DNA from: an uncultured Croceitalea sp.
Lineage (GTDB): Bacteria > Bacteroidota > Bacteroidia > Flavobacteriales > Flavobacteriaceae
Assembly (NCBI GenBank): GCA_937926215.1
Contig: CALEYA010000046.1
Span: forward strand, 1-46,492
Direction: 5' to 3'
DNA length: 46,492 bases
Below are positions 1 through 10,559 of this stretch, in pieces. Under the pieces are notes generated by a model that did not search any database, was not told where the DNA came from, and saw only the letters and a program-made list of their open reading frames with translations. Each line of letters begins with the position of its first letter. Within the stretch, counting starts at the first letter, position 1. The position numbers and the translations under genes are program-made.

Positions 1-430
1 TAAGTTGAAGGGCGAGTTCTACTTTGGATTTTGTTGGACGTTGCATAAAAAGGAACAAGATCAAAACCCCTGCTACGGTTAAAAAAAGCAGATTCCCCGT
101 GGTAGAAAACCATACCAAATTTAATATTGCCGGACCTTCCAAAAGTGCATACTTCACAAGGGACGCCTGTTGAAAGCCTGCTAATTTTTTTCCTAAGGTT
201 TCTTTTTGTACGGCAGCTTTAGTGAAAATTTTAAACATAAAGTTCGCTGCAAAAATACCTACCAACCCTATTACCGGAAAGACATAGATGAAAATATCAT
301 CATCAAGGCTGGCATTTGTGGTAAGGGTAGTGGTACTATAAAAAAATACTGCCATCGCTAAAGGCGCGAGGGTCATGCCTAAATGAAGTATGGAAATTGT
401 TTTTAAGTACTTACGCGGTGTTGTTGTCAT
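1..430 (-). CDS. Hypothetical multi-pass membrane protein, 3' end outside window
   Basis: Minus-strand frame starting at ATG 430 is open to the window edge (MTTTPRKYLKTISILHLGMTLAPLAMAVFFY...); hydrophobic segments; not in the ORF track because it is truncated. Confidence 0.6.
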   Translation of the reverse strand, partial: MTTTPRKYLKTISILHLGMTLAPLAMAVFFYSTTTLTTNASLDDDIFIYVFPVIGLVGIFAANFMFKIFTKAAVQKETLGKKLAGFQQASLVKYALLEGPAILNLVWFSTTGNLLFLTVAGVLILFLFMQRPTKSKVELALQL

Positions 431-604
431 ATGATATGTTAAAAAGTATGGCGCATTCCCTTAGGATATTTGCCTTCAAATTTGCTTTGCCGGGTAAATT
501 TATAAATAATAAAACTTGCCGAAACAGGCCTTTCTATATTCCTGCTTCATAAAATACGGACTTGTCTTTGAAGGAGGCCAATAGATACCGTACCTTGTAC
601 GTAA

Positions 605-1021
605 TTGATCCATAGTCTTAAAATAACCGAAACGAATCGTTTGAAAACAAAGTCCGCTCAAAAAATAATTTTTGTCTACAATGCCAATTCCGGCACCAGG
701 AACGCTATCATGGATAGCATGCACAAAGTCTTTAGTCCTTCCACCTATGAGTGTAGTTTGTGCGATATTACCTTTGGTGTTGTTAGTGAAAATCGGACCT
801 GGAAAAAGTTTAGACAAGAAAGTGGGCACAGCATGGTCTTTTTACACAAAGATGAATTCGCAAAAAAATATGCCAGTAAGTTTGGCTATAAGTTTGATTT
901 TCCAATTGTGCTAATAGAAGGTGGTAATGGGTTGGAAGTGCTCATAACAACAAAAGAGCTGAACGGATTAAAGACCGCTGGAGGGCTAATCCGTTTACTT
1001 AAGGAACGGGTTTCAAAATAA
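605..1021 (+). CDS. Conserved hypothetical protein
   Basis: 138-aa ORF with a conserved-looking core (IIFVYNANSGTRNAIMDSMHKVFSPSTYECSLCDITFG). Confidence 0.6.
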   Translation: MIHSLKITETNRLKTKSAQKIIFVYNANSGTRNAIMDSMHKVFSPSTYECSLCDITFGVVSENRTWKKFRQESGHSMVFLHKDEFAKKYASKFGYKFDFPIVLIEGGNGLEVLITTKELNGLKTAGGLIRLLKERVSK

Positions 1022-1035
1022 TCGGTTTTCGGATT

Positions 1036-1644
1036 TTAACCCTTTTGCATTTGCCCATTTATATTTTCAATAAAGGATAGCAGTTCCTCTTTTCCGGTTC
1101 GCTTGGTGGAGGATGTCACAAAATGCGTAGGGGCTTCTTCCCATGCCGTTTCCAAAAGTGTATTTAGATAATCGGTTACCTGCTTTTGGATTACGGCAGG
1201 TTTAAGTTTATCCGCTTTGGTGAAAATTATGGCGAATGGAATACCGTTGGTGCCCAACCACGCCATGAAATCCATATCTACGGGCTGTGGTGCATGTCTA
1301 ATGTCTATCAATACAAAAGCGCATACCAATTGTTCCCGTTTTTCAAAATAGGCCGTAATGTATTTTTGAAAGGTCTTCTTTTCCTTTTTGGAGACCCTAG
1401 CATACCCATAACCGGGTAAATCTACCAAAAACCAGTTGTCGTTTATTTTAAAGTGATTGATGAGCTGGGTTTTTCCAGGTCTACCGGAAGTCTTGGCCAA
1501 AGACTTTTTATTGGTCAACATGTTGATCAAGGAAGATTTGCCAACATTGGACCGTCCAATAAAAGCATATTCCGGTAGTGCCGCTTTAGGACATTTGTCC
1601 ACATCGGAGTTACTCATTATAAATTCTGCGGAAGTTATTTTCAT
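1036..1644 (-). CDS. engB: Ribosome biogenesis GTP-binding protein EngB/YsxC
   Basis: GRSNVGKSS P-loop, GKTQ, DLPGYG and TKADK motifs; start probably the internal Met (MKITSAEF) rather than 1671. Confidence 0.9.
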   Translation of the reverse strand: MKITSAEFIMSNSDVDKCPKAALPEYAFIGRSNVGKSSLINMLTNKKSLAKTSGRPGKTQLINHFKINDNWFLVDLPGYGYARVSKKEKKTFQKYITAYFEKREQLVCAFVLIDIRHAPQPVDMDFMAWLGTNGIPFAIIFTKADKLKPAVIQKQVTDYLNTLLETAWEEAPTHFVTSSTKRTGKEELLSFIENINGQMQKG

Positions 1645-1733
1645 GGCTTGGAAATTAACCTTTGGAACCATAAAGTTAGCCTTCCTAGGCTAAATTGATA
1701 TCCAAATGTGATAGCTTTTGCTTTACATCAAAG

Positions 1734-2495
1734 TTAGAAGTCACGCTTTACCAACCAAGCGTCAAGGATACTGTTAAACGTTTCCGGATGCTCCATCATT
1801 GGGGCATGGCCACATTTCTCGATCCAGAACAATTCGGAATCTGGTAGCAGCTCATGGAATTCCTTGGCCACCTTGGGCGGGGTAACGTTATCATTCTCTC
1901 CCCATATAATACAAGTTGGTGTTGGCATCTTGGGGAGGTCCTTTGCCATATTGTGCCGTATGGCACTTTTTGCAATGGCAAGGGTCTTTACCAGTTTCAT
2001 ACGGTCATTGACGGTTGCAAAAACCTCGTCCACGATTTCCTTTGTAGCTACCGTAGGATCATAAAAAACGTCTTGGGCCTTTTTCTTTATGAATTCATAA
2101 TCCCCCCGCTTGGGATAACCATCGCCCATGGCACTCTCGTAGAGGCCGGAGCTGCCGGTAATGACCAAGGCCTTGACCATTTTTGGAAACATCTTGGTAT
2201 GTAAAAGGCCAATATGACCACCAAGGGAATTTCCTAAAAGGATAACATCTTCCAGTCCTTTATGCTCAATGAACTTCTCTAAGAATTTAGCAAAGTTCTT
2301 GACCGTGGTCTTGATCATGGGCATATCATAAATAGGAAGTTCGGGCACCAAAACTTTATAGCCCTTCTTTGGAAAATAGCTAGTAACACCTTGAAAGTTA
2401 CTTAAGCCACCCATAAGACCATGCAATATGATAATGGGCTTCCCCTCACCAATTTCAATGTAGCGGAATTTACCTTCCTCTATAATTTCTTCCAT
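1734..2495 (-). CDS. Alpha/beta hydrolase
   Basis: HGLMGG oxyanion region, GNSLGG nucleophile elbow and C-terminal GHAPMMEHPE. Confidence 0.9.
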   Translation of the reverse strand: MEEIIEEGKFRYIEIGEGKPIIILHGLMGGLSNFQGVTSYFPKKGYKVLVPELPIYDMPMIKTTVKNFAKFLEKFIEHKGLEDVILLGNSLGGHIGLLHTKMFPKMVKALVITGSSGLYESAMGDGYPKRGDYEFIKKKAQDVFYDPTVATKEIVDEVFATVNDRMKLVKTLAIAKSAIRHNMAKDLPKMPTPTCIIWGENDNVTPPKVAKEFHELLPDSELFWIEKCGHAPMMEHPETFNSILDAWLVKRDF

Positions 2496-2519
2496 TTAAG
2501 ATAGTTCGGTCAAGAACGG

Positions 2520-2527
2520 CAAATATA
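2520..2527 (-). promoter_or_regulatory. Bacteroidota -7 promoter element TATATTTG upstream of the hydrolase gene
   Basis: CAAATATA on + (TATATTTG on -), matches TAnnTTTG, about 25 nt upstream of the ATG. Confidence 0.5.
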
Positions 2528-2695
2528 GGTATTTAATGGAATCCTAGTGTCTTTCCTTGCAAGTTGCCCAATCCTATATTTTTCATACCAAAAACGACCA
2601 TTTTTTAGTCGAAGTGGGAAATGGAATCCCATTTTTGCATTTCTGGTGGTAAATTTGACCAAAAATCTTTTATTTTTATTAACATTTTAAAATTC

Positions 2696-2715
2696 GTGGT
2701 AAAATGTGGTAATAA
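2696..2715 (+). promoter_or_regulatory. Tandem GTGGTAA repeats, putative MraZ binding site
   Basis: GTGGTAAAAT followed directly by GTGGTAATAA, 10-bp period, just upstream of mraZ; further single copies at 2646 and 2614 (GTGGGAAAT). Confidence 0.55.
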
Positions 2716-2721
2716 TATTTC

Positions 2722-2729
2722 TATATTTG
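2722..2729 (+). promoter_or_regulatory. TATATTTG -7 element of the dcw operon promoter
   Basis: Exact TAnnTTTG match 27 nt upstream of the mraZ start. Confidence 0.55.
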
Positions 2730-2755
2730 AGTTATAGAAAGTAAACAAACTGATT

Positions 2756-3226
2756 TTGAACATCTTCTTCTTCGGGACATTCAACTGCAAGGCGGATGCA
2801 AAAGGGCGTATTATGCTCCCCATTGCATTGCGCAAACAGATGGAGTCTGTCATAAAAGAAGGGTTCTATGTAAAAAAATCATATTACAAAGAGTGCTTGG
2901 AGCTTTATCCCGCGCAGGAATGGATAAAGATCAATGACGAATTGGATCAGAAGAGCAGGTATGATGAAGAGGTGGATGATTTTATCCGAATGTTTACCAC
3001 AGGATTGCGCCAAGTGGATTTGGATAATACGGGAAGGCTGTTGATTCCCAAGGAAGTTATGGCCATGGCCAATATTAAGAAAGAGGTCAAGATTTCCCCA
3101 ATACGAAAGCATTTGGAAATTTGGGACGTGGATATTTATAACAAAGCCATTGAGGCTACCAAGGAGCGTAAAAAAGAATTGGCCAATAAGGTAATGCTGG
3201 GCAAAACCGAAGAGGATGTATCATAA
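2756..3226 (+). CDS. mraZ: Transcriptional regulator / division protein MraZ
   Basis: FGTFNCKADAKGRIMLPIALRKQ is typical MraZ; first gene of dcw; apparent TTG start. Confidence 0.92.
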   Translation: MNIFFFGTFNCKADAKGRIMLPIALRKQMESVIKEGFYVKKSYYKECLELYPAQEWIKINDELDQKSRYDEEVDDFIRMFTTGLRQVDLDNTGRLLIPKEVMAMANIKKEVKISPIRKHLEIWDVDIYNKAIEATKERKKELANKVMLGKTEEDVS

Positions 3227-4109
3227 TCCGGTATTGCTCCAAGAGTCGGTCGATGGGTTGTCAATCAAGGAAAACGGAATATATGTGGATGTCACCTTTG
3301 GTGGTGGCGGCCATTCCAAGGAAATATTAAACAGACTGGGACCTAACGGAAAGCTATTCGCTTTCGATCAAGATGAAGATGCACAGGCAAACCGTATCGA
3401 TGACGACCGTTTTGTGTTAATACAAGAGAATTTTAGGTTTTTAAGGCAGTTTTTAAAGTTCTATGGCATTTTAGAAGTTGATGGAATCTTGGCAGATTTT
3501 GGGGTTTCCTCGCATCAGTTCGATCAAGCGGAACGCGGTTTTTCCACCAGGTTCGATGCGGATTTGGATATGAGAATGAGCAGAAAGAACGAGCGTTCTG
3601 CCCATGATGTGGTAAACAACTACAGTTTGGAAGCATTGGTCCGCATATTTAAGGAGTATGGGGAATTGCGATCGGCTTATCCTATGGCAAAAGCCATATT
3701 GCAGGCTAGGGAAGGGCAACCGATCAATACTACCGAGGAACTCAAAAAAAGCATAGCGCCTTTGTTGCCCAAAATGAAGATGAACAAAATTTTGGCACAG
3801 GTGTACCAAGCCATACGTATTGAGGTGAACGATGAGATAGGGGTGTTGAAATCCTTTTTGGAGCAAACGGCGGAGATGGTTAAAAAAGAGGGTAGACTTA
3901 GCGTAATCAGTTACCATTCCTTGGAAGATCGTTTGGTCAAGCGCTTTATTAGGGAAGGTAAGTTTGAGGGCCAGGCGGAAAAGGATTTTTATGGTAACGT
4001 CACGGTTCCCTTTAAAAAGGTAGGCGGGCTTATTGTACCATCAGCAGATGAAATAGCAAAAAATAACCGGGCTCGGAGTGCTAAACTCCGCATAGCGACC
4101 AAAGTATGA
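3216..4109 (+). CDS. rsmH: 16S rRNA (cytosine(1402)-N(4))-methyltransferase
   Basis: YHNPVLLQESVDGL, DVTFGGGGHS, DFGVSSHQFD; dcw position. Confidence 0.95.
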   Translation: MYHNPVLLQESVDGLSIKENGIYVDVTFGGGGHSKEILNRLGPNGKLFAFDQDEDAQANRIDDDRFVLIQENFRFLRQFLKFYGILEVDGILADFGVSSHQFDQAERGFSTRFDADLDMRMSRKNERSAHDVVNNYSLEALVRIFKEYGELRSAYPMAKAILQAREGQPINTTEELKKSIAPLLPKMKMNKILAQVYQAIRIEVNDEIGVLKSFLEQTAEMVKKEGRLSVISYHSLEDRLVKRFIREGKFEGQAEKDFYGNVTVPFKKVGGLIVPSADEIAKNNRARSAKLRIATKV

Positions 4110-4110
4110 T

Positions 4111-4455
4111 TTGGGGTCAAAAAACGAGAAAATGAAAGTAAAAAAAGGAATACTGGACATTTTAAAAGGGAAATTTTTGGTGAGTGGCGACGCTCCTAAA
4201 AATTGGCTCTTTCTCTTTTTTGCATCCTTTCTGGCGGCCATGATGATTTCTAGCAGTCACCATGCCGATAAAAAAGTACATGAAATCGCACAACTCAATG
4301 AGAAGGTACGTGGCCTTCGCAGCGAGTTTGTAGAGACAAGGAGAAGCCTGCAGCAATTGAAATTGGAATCCAATTTAAAAAAGGCCATTGCGGACCAAGG
4401 TTTGAAACCTTCCTTAAATCCACCACAAAAAATCGTAATCAAGAGTAGGGACTAA
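4111..4455 (+). CDS. ftsL: FtsL-like division protein
   Basis: Small protein with one TM segment and a coiled coil between rsmH and ftsI; start may be ATG at 4132. Confidence 0.75.
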   Translation: MGSKNEKMKVKKGILDILKGKFLVSGDAPKNWLFLFFASFLAAMMISSSHHADKKVHEIAQLNEKVRGLRSEFVETRRSLQQLKLESNLKKAIADQGLKPSLNPPQKIVIKSRD

Positions 4456-6464
4456 TGGCCATCACCGAAAAACATATCATGAGTAGGCTTTACCTCATTG
4501 CAGGCGGACTTTTTCTGTTCGCTGTTGGGGTGGTGGTAAAGTTGGTGGACATCCAAATGGTGAAAGGCACCGAGTATAAAGAGCTTGCCACACGAAAAAT
4601 GGAAAAAATGTTTACCATAGAGCCTAATCGTGGTAACATCTATGCAGATGACGGTAGTCTTTTGGCCGCTTCGGTCGCTAAATATGAGATTCGTTTTGAT
4701 GCCAATACCGTAAAAGAGGAACATTGGCAAAAATATATGACCCCGCTTTGTGATTCCCTGGGCGTTCTCTTTAATAAACCTTCGTCCTATTATCGGCAAA
4801 TGCTTAGAAAAGCGCGTGCCAATAAAAACGGCTATAAGCTTATTGCCCGCAATGTAGGGTATTTGGAATATGCGAGAATGCGGAAGTTCCCACTTTTTAG
4901 ATTAGGGCCCAATAAAGGTGGATTTATTGAAAAGCATCGCGTAGTGCGGGATTATCCATTGGGTAAGATTGCCGCCCGTAGTATTGGGTATGAGCGTGTG
5001 GACGAGAAAGGACATTACACAAGAGTGGGCCTGGATGGTGCCTTTGGGGTAAACTATCTTAGGGGGCATGAGGGAAAACGCCTCAAACAAAAAAGTGCCG
5101 GGAGCCAATGGAAGCCAGTTGGTTTTGACAATATTGTGGAACCGCAAGACGGAAGCGATATCGTGACCACCATCAATACCAATATGCAAGATATTGCGCA
5201 TCATGCGCTGCTAAAGCAATTGGAATACTACAAGGCTGATCATGGTTGTGTGGTGGTGATGGAAACTAAGACCGGTGCTATAAAAGCAATTTCAAATCTC
5301 GGTCGCACCAAAGAAGGAAAATATTACGAGCGTCTAAACTATGCGGTTGGAGAATCCAGTGAACCGGGTTCCACCTTTAAATTAATGTCCATGGTGGCGG
5401 CACTTGAGGATCAAGTGTTGGATACCAGTACCGTAGTGGATACGGAAAAGGGCCGCTGGAAAATTTATGATCGTACGGTTAGGGATTCCAGATGGGGTGG
5501 TTATGGTGAGATTAGTATGGCCAAAGCATTTGCGGTGTCTTCCAATACCGCTTTTGCCAAAATGATTCATGAAAATTATAAGGAGAATCCAGAAGTTTAT
5601 GTAAAACGGCTTATGAATATGGGCTTGCATAAAGATTTGGACCTTCCTATCATAGGTGAAGGCAAACCGGTAATACGTTATCCTGGGGACAAAGGCTGGT
5701 CTGGAATTTCCTTGGCGTGGATGTCCCATGGCTATGAGGTTTCCATGACGCCTTTACAATTATTGACCTTTTATAATGCCATTGCCAATGATGGCGAAAT
5801 GGTACGTCCCCTGTTTATCAAACAGGCCAAGGTGGGTAATAAGGTAATCAAGGAATTTTATAAGGATGTGATCAATCCGTCCATATGTTCCAAGGAGACC
5901 TTGAACAAAGTGCAGCAACTTTTAAAGGATGTGGTGAAGAAAGACTACGGTACCGGTAGCGGACTGTACTCCAAGAATTTCTCCATGGCAGGCAAAACGG
6001 GAACCGCACAAAAGAACTATGTGACCAAAGACCCGGAAAAGCTGCAATACATTTCATCCTTTGCAGGCTATTTTCCTGCCGATAATCCCAAGTATTCCTG
6101 TATCGTGGTGATTCACGAGCCGGATAGGGAGGTCGGGATTTACGGTGCGGATGTTGCCGGGCCGGTATTTAAATCCTTGGCAGAGAAGATACATATTACC
6201 TCGCCAGTGGTGGACAAAGTAGTGCCGGAACATCCAAAAAAAGAACAGGTAGAGAATGCTTTTCAGAAGTATTACGGAATTGCCCAAAAACAACTTCCTA
6301 CCATGCCCAACCTAAAAGGAATGTGCGGTATGGATGCCATTGCCATTTTGGAAAACCTTGGCGTAAAAGTAGAGGTGAAGGGCAATGGTAAGGTAGAAAA
6401 GCAATCCGTTAAAGAAGGAACCAAGATTAACCAAGTAGATAAAATCGTCCTACAACTATCATGA
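4455..6464 (+). CDS. ftsI: Penicillin-binding protein / peptidoglycan D,D-transpeptidase FtsI with C-terminal PASTA domain
   Basis: EPGSTFKL (SxxK), SSNTAF (SxN), GKTGTAQ (KTG) motifs; C-terminal MPNLKGM...LENLGVKVEVKG PASTA-like. Confidence 0.93.
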   Translation: MAITEKHIMSRLYLIAGGLFLFAVGVVVKLVDIQMVKGTEYKELATRKMEKMFTIEPNRGNIYADDGSLLAASVAKYEIRFDANTVKEEHWQKYMTPLCDSLGVLFNKPSSYYRQMLRKARANKNGYKLIARNVGYLEYARMRKFPLFRLGPNKGGFIEKHRVVRDYPLGKIAARSIGYERVDEKGHYTRVGLDGAFGVNYLRGHEGKRLKQKSAGSQWKPVGFDNIVEPQDGSDIVTTINTNMQDIAHHALLKQLEYYKADHGCVVVMETKTGAIKAISNLGRTKEGKYYERLNYAVGESSEPGSTFKLMSMVAALEDQVLDTSTVVDTEKGRWKIYDRTVRDSRWGGYGEISMAKAFAVSSNTAFAKMIHENYKENPEVYVKRLMNMGLHKDLDLPIIGEGKPVIRYPGDKGWSGISLAWMSHGYEVSMTPLQLLTFYNAIANDGEMVRPLFIKQAKVGNKVIKEFYKDVINPSICSKETLNKVQQLLKDVVKKDYGTGSGLYSKNFSMAGKTGTAQKNYVTKDPEKLQYISSFAGYFPADNPKYSCIVVIHEPDREVGIYGADVAGPVFKSLAEKIHITSPVVDKVVPEHPKKEQVENAFQKYYGIAQKQLPTMPNLKGMCGMDAIAILENLGVKVEVKGNGKVEKQSVKEGTKINQVDKIVLQLS

Positions 6465-7924
6465 AGTTGCTAAAAGACATATTGTATGGAGTAGGGCTCA
6501 CCGCGGTAAACGGGGACACCAATGTGATGGTGAATGCTGTCCATTTTGATTCCAGAAAAGTGGCGATGGATGATGTTTTTATTGCAATAAAGGGCTTGAC
6601 CACCGATGGACATGGTTATATAAAGAACGCCATTGATCAAGGGGCAAAAGCTATCGTTTGTGAAGAAATGCCGGCATTGGTTGTCAGCGGGATTACCTAT
6701 CTGCAAGTAAACAATGGGAATAAGGCCTTGGCCATTATGGCTTCTAATTTTTACGAAGTCCCCTCAAAAAACCTCAAGTTAGTTGGTGTCACAGGGACCA
6801 ATGGAAAAACTACGGTATCCTCGTTATTGTACAGTCTGTTTAAAAAGGCAGGCTATAAAGTAGGCTTGATTTCTACGATTAAGATTTTGGTGGATGAAAC
6901 CGAATATAAAACTACCCATACCACTCCAGATGCACTAACGATCAATCGTTATTTACACCTTATGAGCCAAGAAGGGGTGGAGTATTGTTTTATGGAGGTC
7001 AGCTCCCATGGAATACATCAAAAAAGAGCGCAAGGCCTACATTTTGAAGGGGCCATTTTTACCAACCTCTCCCATGATCATCTGGATTACCATAACACTT
7101 TTGCGGAATATAGGGATACGAAAAAACAGCTGTTTGACGGCCTGTCAAAAACCGCTTTCGCCCTAACCAATCTGGACGATAAGAACGGTATGGTCATGTT
7201 GCAGAATACAAAGGCAAAAAAGTATACGTACGCCTTAAAATCTTTTGCGGACTATAGGGGACAACTTTTGGAAAACCAACTAAATGGGCAACTACTTAAG
7301 ATTGATGATAATGAATTGTGGTCCAGGTTAATAGGGGATTTTAATGCCTATAATGTATTGGCCATATATGCCACGGCAGACCTATTGGGCTTGGAAAAGT
7401 TGGAGATTTTAAGGTTGGCCAGTGAACTTGAAAATGTGGACGGTAGGTTCCAGTATTTTATATCGAAAAAGAAAATTACGGCAATAGTTGATTATGCCCA
7501 TACACCGGATGCGCTAAAAAATGTGTTGACTACAATTAACACATTGAGGACTGGAAATGAAAACGTCATCACCGTAGTGGGGTGTGGTGGTGATCGTGAC
7601 AGGTCTAAGCGTCCGGTTATGGGTCATATCGCTTCAGAAATGAGCAATCAGGCCATTTTTACGTCGGATAATCCCAGGTCAGAAGAACCTGAGGTTATTA
7701 TTGAAGAAATGGAGGCAGGGGTAGAGGCGCAGAATGTAAAGAAGGTGCTGTCCATTGAGAACAGAAAACAGGCTATCAAAACGGCTTGCAAATTGGCTGT
7801 TCCAAACGATATTATCCTTGTGGCGGGAAAAGGCCATGAGAATTATCAAGAAGCAAAAGGAAAACGTGTGGACTTCAATGATTTTAAGGAAGTGAAAGAA
7901 GCACTGGAACAAATTGGAAAATAA
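6461..7924 (+). CDS. murE: UDP-N-acetylmuramoyl-L-alanyl-D-glutamate--2,6-diaminopimelate ligase
   Basis: GVTGTNGKTT, TTPDA, DYAHTPDAL, DNPRSEEP motifs. Confidence 0.95.
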   Translation: MKLLKDILYGVGLTAVNGDTNVMVNAVHFDSRKVAMDDVFIAIKGLTTDGHGYIKNAIDQGAKAIVCEEMPALVVSGITYLQVNNGNKALAIMASNFYEVPSKNLKLVGVTGTNGKTTVSSLLYSLFKKAGYKVGLISTIKILVDETEYKTTHTTPDALTINRYLHLMSQEGVEYCFMEVSSHGIHQKRAQGLHFEGAIFTNLSHDHLDYHNTFAEYRDTKKQLFDGLSKTAFALTNLDDKNGMVMLQNTKAKKYTYALKSFADYRGQLLENQLNGQLLKIDDNELWSRLIGDFNAYNVLAIYATADLLGLEKLEILRLASELENVDGRFQYFISKKKITAIVDYAHTPDALKNVLTTINTLRTGNENVITVVGCGGDRDRSKRPVMGHIASEMSNQAIFTSDNPRSEEPEVIIEEMEAGVEAQNVKKVLSIENRKQAIKTACKLAVPNDIILVAGKGHENYQEAKGKRVDFNDFKEVKEALEQIGK

Positions 7925-7999
7925 TTGAGAGCGGATTCCTAAGACGATGCCATCATTTGGGATCGCTAGGGTTGTCGTTAAAGTCTTTATAAAGCAAAC

Positions 8000-9220
8000 A
8001 TGTTATACTACCTATTTCAATATTTAGAACAACAGTACCAGGTGCCTGGCGCGGGACTCTTTGAGTTCTTGACCTTTCGCGCAGCGCTATCCGTGCTTTT
8101 GTCCTTAGTGATTGCCATGGTATACGGAAAACGCATTATTCTTTTTTTACAGTCGAAACAGATTGGCGAGAGCATTCGCGATTTAGGATTGGAAGGCCAA
8201 CAGAAAAAGGCGGGAACGCCAACCATGGGCGGTTTAATTATCATTTTGTCCACGCTTATTCCCGTACTACTTTTTGCGGATATCATGAACATCTATGTGG
8301 TATTGCTCATAGTGACCATGCTTTGGATGGGCGTCATTGGGTTCATAGATGACTATATAAAAATCTTTAAAAAGGATAAGAAAGGCTTAAAGGGCAGGTT
8401 TAAGGTTATTGGGCAAGTTGTACTGGGCCTTATCGTTGGTGTGGTGTTGTACATGCATCCAGAAGTGACCATGAAGGAAAAGGATGGTACCCGAATTACG
8501 GATGATTTTAAGGTAGAACGTGTTATTGGAAAAGAGAAAAAAGCACTACGGACCAATGTACCCTTCTTTAAGAACAACGAATTGGATTATGCGGATTTCA
8601 TTGCATGGGCAGGTGAAGGGGCGGAGGATTATGCTTGGCTCATCTTCATTCCCGCGGTTATCCTAATTGTTACGGCAGTTTCCAATGGTGCCAATTTAAC
8701 GGATGGTATTGATGGGCTTGCGGCAGGTTCGTCGGCCATTATCGTATTGACCCTCGGGATTTTTGCGTGGGTTTCCGGGAACATTCAGTTTTCGGACTAT
8801 CTCGATATTTTTTACATCCCTCGCGTGGGGGAATCGGTGGTTTTTATAGCTGCCTTTGTTGGGGCCTTGGTGGGGTTCCTTTGGTACAACGCTTTTCCCG
8901 CCCAAGTGTTTATGGGAGATACCGGAAGCTTGACCATTGGGGGTGTTATTGCGGTCATTGCCATAATCGTTAGAAAAGAATTATTGATCCCTATTTTATG
9001 CGGAATTTTCTTTGCGGAGTCCATTTCCGTAATGCTACAGGTCGGTTATTTCAAACATACCAAACGCAAATACGGGGAAGGAAAACGTATTTTTTTAATG
9101 GCGCCTTTACACCACCATTATCAAAAGAAATTATATCATGAAAGTAAGATCGTAACCCGCTTTTGGATTATAGGAATTTTGCTGGCCATTGTTAGTATAG
9201 TGACCTTAAAAATACGCTAA
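8000..9220 (+). CDS. mraY: Phospho-N-acetylmuramoyl-pentapeptide-transferase
   Basis: [34 protein letters not shown] motifs. Confidence 0.95.
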   Translation: MLYYLFQYLEQQYQVPGAGLFEFLTFRAALSVLLSLVIAMVYGKRIILFLQSKQIGESIRDLGLEGQQKKAGTPTMGGLIIILSTLIPVLLFADIMNIYVVLLIVTMLWMGVIGFIDDYIKIFKKDKKGLKGRFKVIGQVVLGLIVGVVLYMHPEVTMKEKDGTRITDDFKVERVIGKEKKALRTNVPFFKNNELDYADFIAWAGEGAEDYAWLIFIPAVILIVTAVSNGANLTDGIDGLAAGSSAIIVLTLGIFAWVSGNIQFSDYLDIFYIPRVGESVVFIAAFVGALVGFLWYNAFPAQVFMGDTGSLTIGGVIAVIAIIVRKELLIPILCGIFFAESISVMLQVGYFKHTKRKYGEGKRIFLMAPLHHHYQKKLYHESKIVTRFWIIGILLAIVSIVTLKIR

Positions 9221-9221
9221 C

Positions 9222-10556
9222 ATGCAGCGACTGGTCATTCTTGGTGGCGGCGAAAGTGGCGTGGGAACGGCCATTTTAGGGAAACAAAAAGGGTATGATG
9301 TTTTTGTTTCCGATAAAGGAAAGATTAAAGAAGACTATAAAAAAGTTCTTGAACATATTGAGATTGATTGGGAAGAAAACCAACATACGGAGGCAAAGAT
9401 CTTAAATGCCGATGTCGTTATGAAAAGCCCTGGGATACCGGATACGGTGCCTTTGGTAAAACAATTGCTGGCTGATGGAATTCCAATACTATCGGAGATT
9501 GAGTTTGCATCACGCTATACGGATGCTACACTGATTGGTATTACGGGAAGCAATGGAAAAACGACAACGACCATGCTTACACATCATTTGGTAAAAGACG
9601 ATTTGCCAAATACCGGCATGGCGGGCAATATTGGCGATAGTTACGCTAAGATGGTGGCAGAAAAGGCATACGACCATTACGTGTTGGAGATTAGCAGTTT
9701 TCAGTTGGATGGTGTGGTCAATTTTAAACCAAAGGTGGCTGTAATAACAAACATCACACCAGACCATTTAGATCGTTACGAATACCGATTTGAAAACTAT
9801 ATCGCCTCCAAATTCAGGATTGCTATGAATCAAGATAGCAGTGATTACTTGATATACGATGCCGATGATGAAGTGATCGTAAACTGGTTAGAGGAACATC
9901 CCGTTCAATCCAAATTAGTACCGTTCTCGCTACGGAACAAGCAAGAATATGGTGCATGGTTAGATAATGAGACAATTAGAATACAATTAGAACATAAAAC
10001 TTTGAAAATGAGTACAGATTTTTTAACCCTAGAAGGCCAACATAATGTAAAGAATGCCATGGCTGCTAGCTTGGCTTCGCACTTGGTCAATGTAAGAAAG
10101 GAGACCATTCTTCAAAGTATCCAATCCTTTCAAGGTGTTCCGCACCGACTGGAAAAGGTTTTGAAAATAAACCACGTCCAATACATCAACGATTCCAAAG
10201 CTACCAATATCAATGCGGCCTATTATGCATTGGAGGGTATCAAAAAACCAATTGTTTGGATCGTAGGTGGCGTGGATAAAGGTAACGACTACCCAGAACT
10301 CATGCCTTTGGTGCGTGAAAAAGTAAAAGCGATTATTTGCTTGGGGGTGGACAATACCAAATTGATGGAAACCTTTGGGAACGTAGTGGATATTATGGAA
10401 CAAACGATGTCCATGGACGAAGCGGTAAAAATGGCCTATAAAATGGCAACACGGGGTGATACGGTTTTGCTTTCGCCCGCCTGTGCCAGTTTTGATCTGT
10501 TCGATAACTATGAAGATCGTGGAAATCAATTTAAAAAAGCAATCCAAAAATTATAA
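9222..10556 (+). CDS. murD: UDP-N-acetylmuramoylalanine--D-glutamate ligase
   Basis: GITGSNGKTTTT, NITPDHLDRY, NDSKATN motifs. Confidence 0.95.
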   Translation: MQRLVILGGGESGVGTAILGKQKGYDVFVSDKGKIKEDYKKVLEHIEIDWEENQHTEAKILNADVVMKSPGIPDTVPLVKQLLADGIPILSEIEFASRYTDATLIGITGSNGKTTTTMLTHHLVKDDLPNTGMAGNIGDSYAKMVAEKAYDHYVLEISSFQLDGVVNFKPKVAVITNITPDHLDRYEYRFENYIASKFRIAMNQDSSDYLIYDADDEVIVNWLEEHPVQSKLVPFSLRNKQEYGAWLDNETIRIQLEHKTLKMSTDFLTLEGQHNVKNAMAASLASHLVNVRKETILQSIQSFQGVPHRLEKVLKINHVQYINDSKATNINAAYYALEGIKKPIVWIVGGVDKGNDYPELMPLVREKVKAIICLGVDNTKLMETFGNVVDIMEQTMSMDEAVKMAYKMATRGDTVLLSPACASFDLFDNYEDRGNQFKKAIQKL

Positions 10557-10559
10557 GAA

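Noticed and set aside
500-829. Minus-strand ORF MPTFLSKLFPGPIF...
   Set aside because: Antisense to the more protein-like 605-1021 ORF; composition and content look like chance.
10029-10547. 172-aa minus-strand ORF inside murD
   Set aside because: Antisense shadow ORF with no recognisable domain; murD is well supported.
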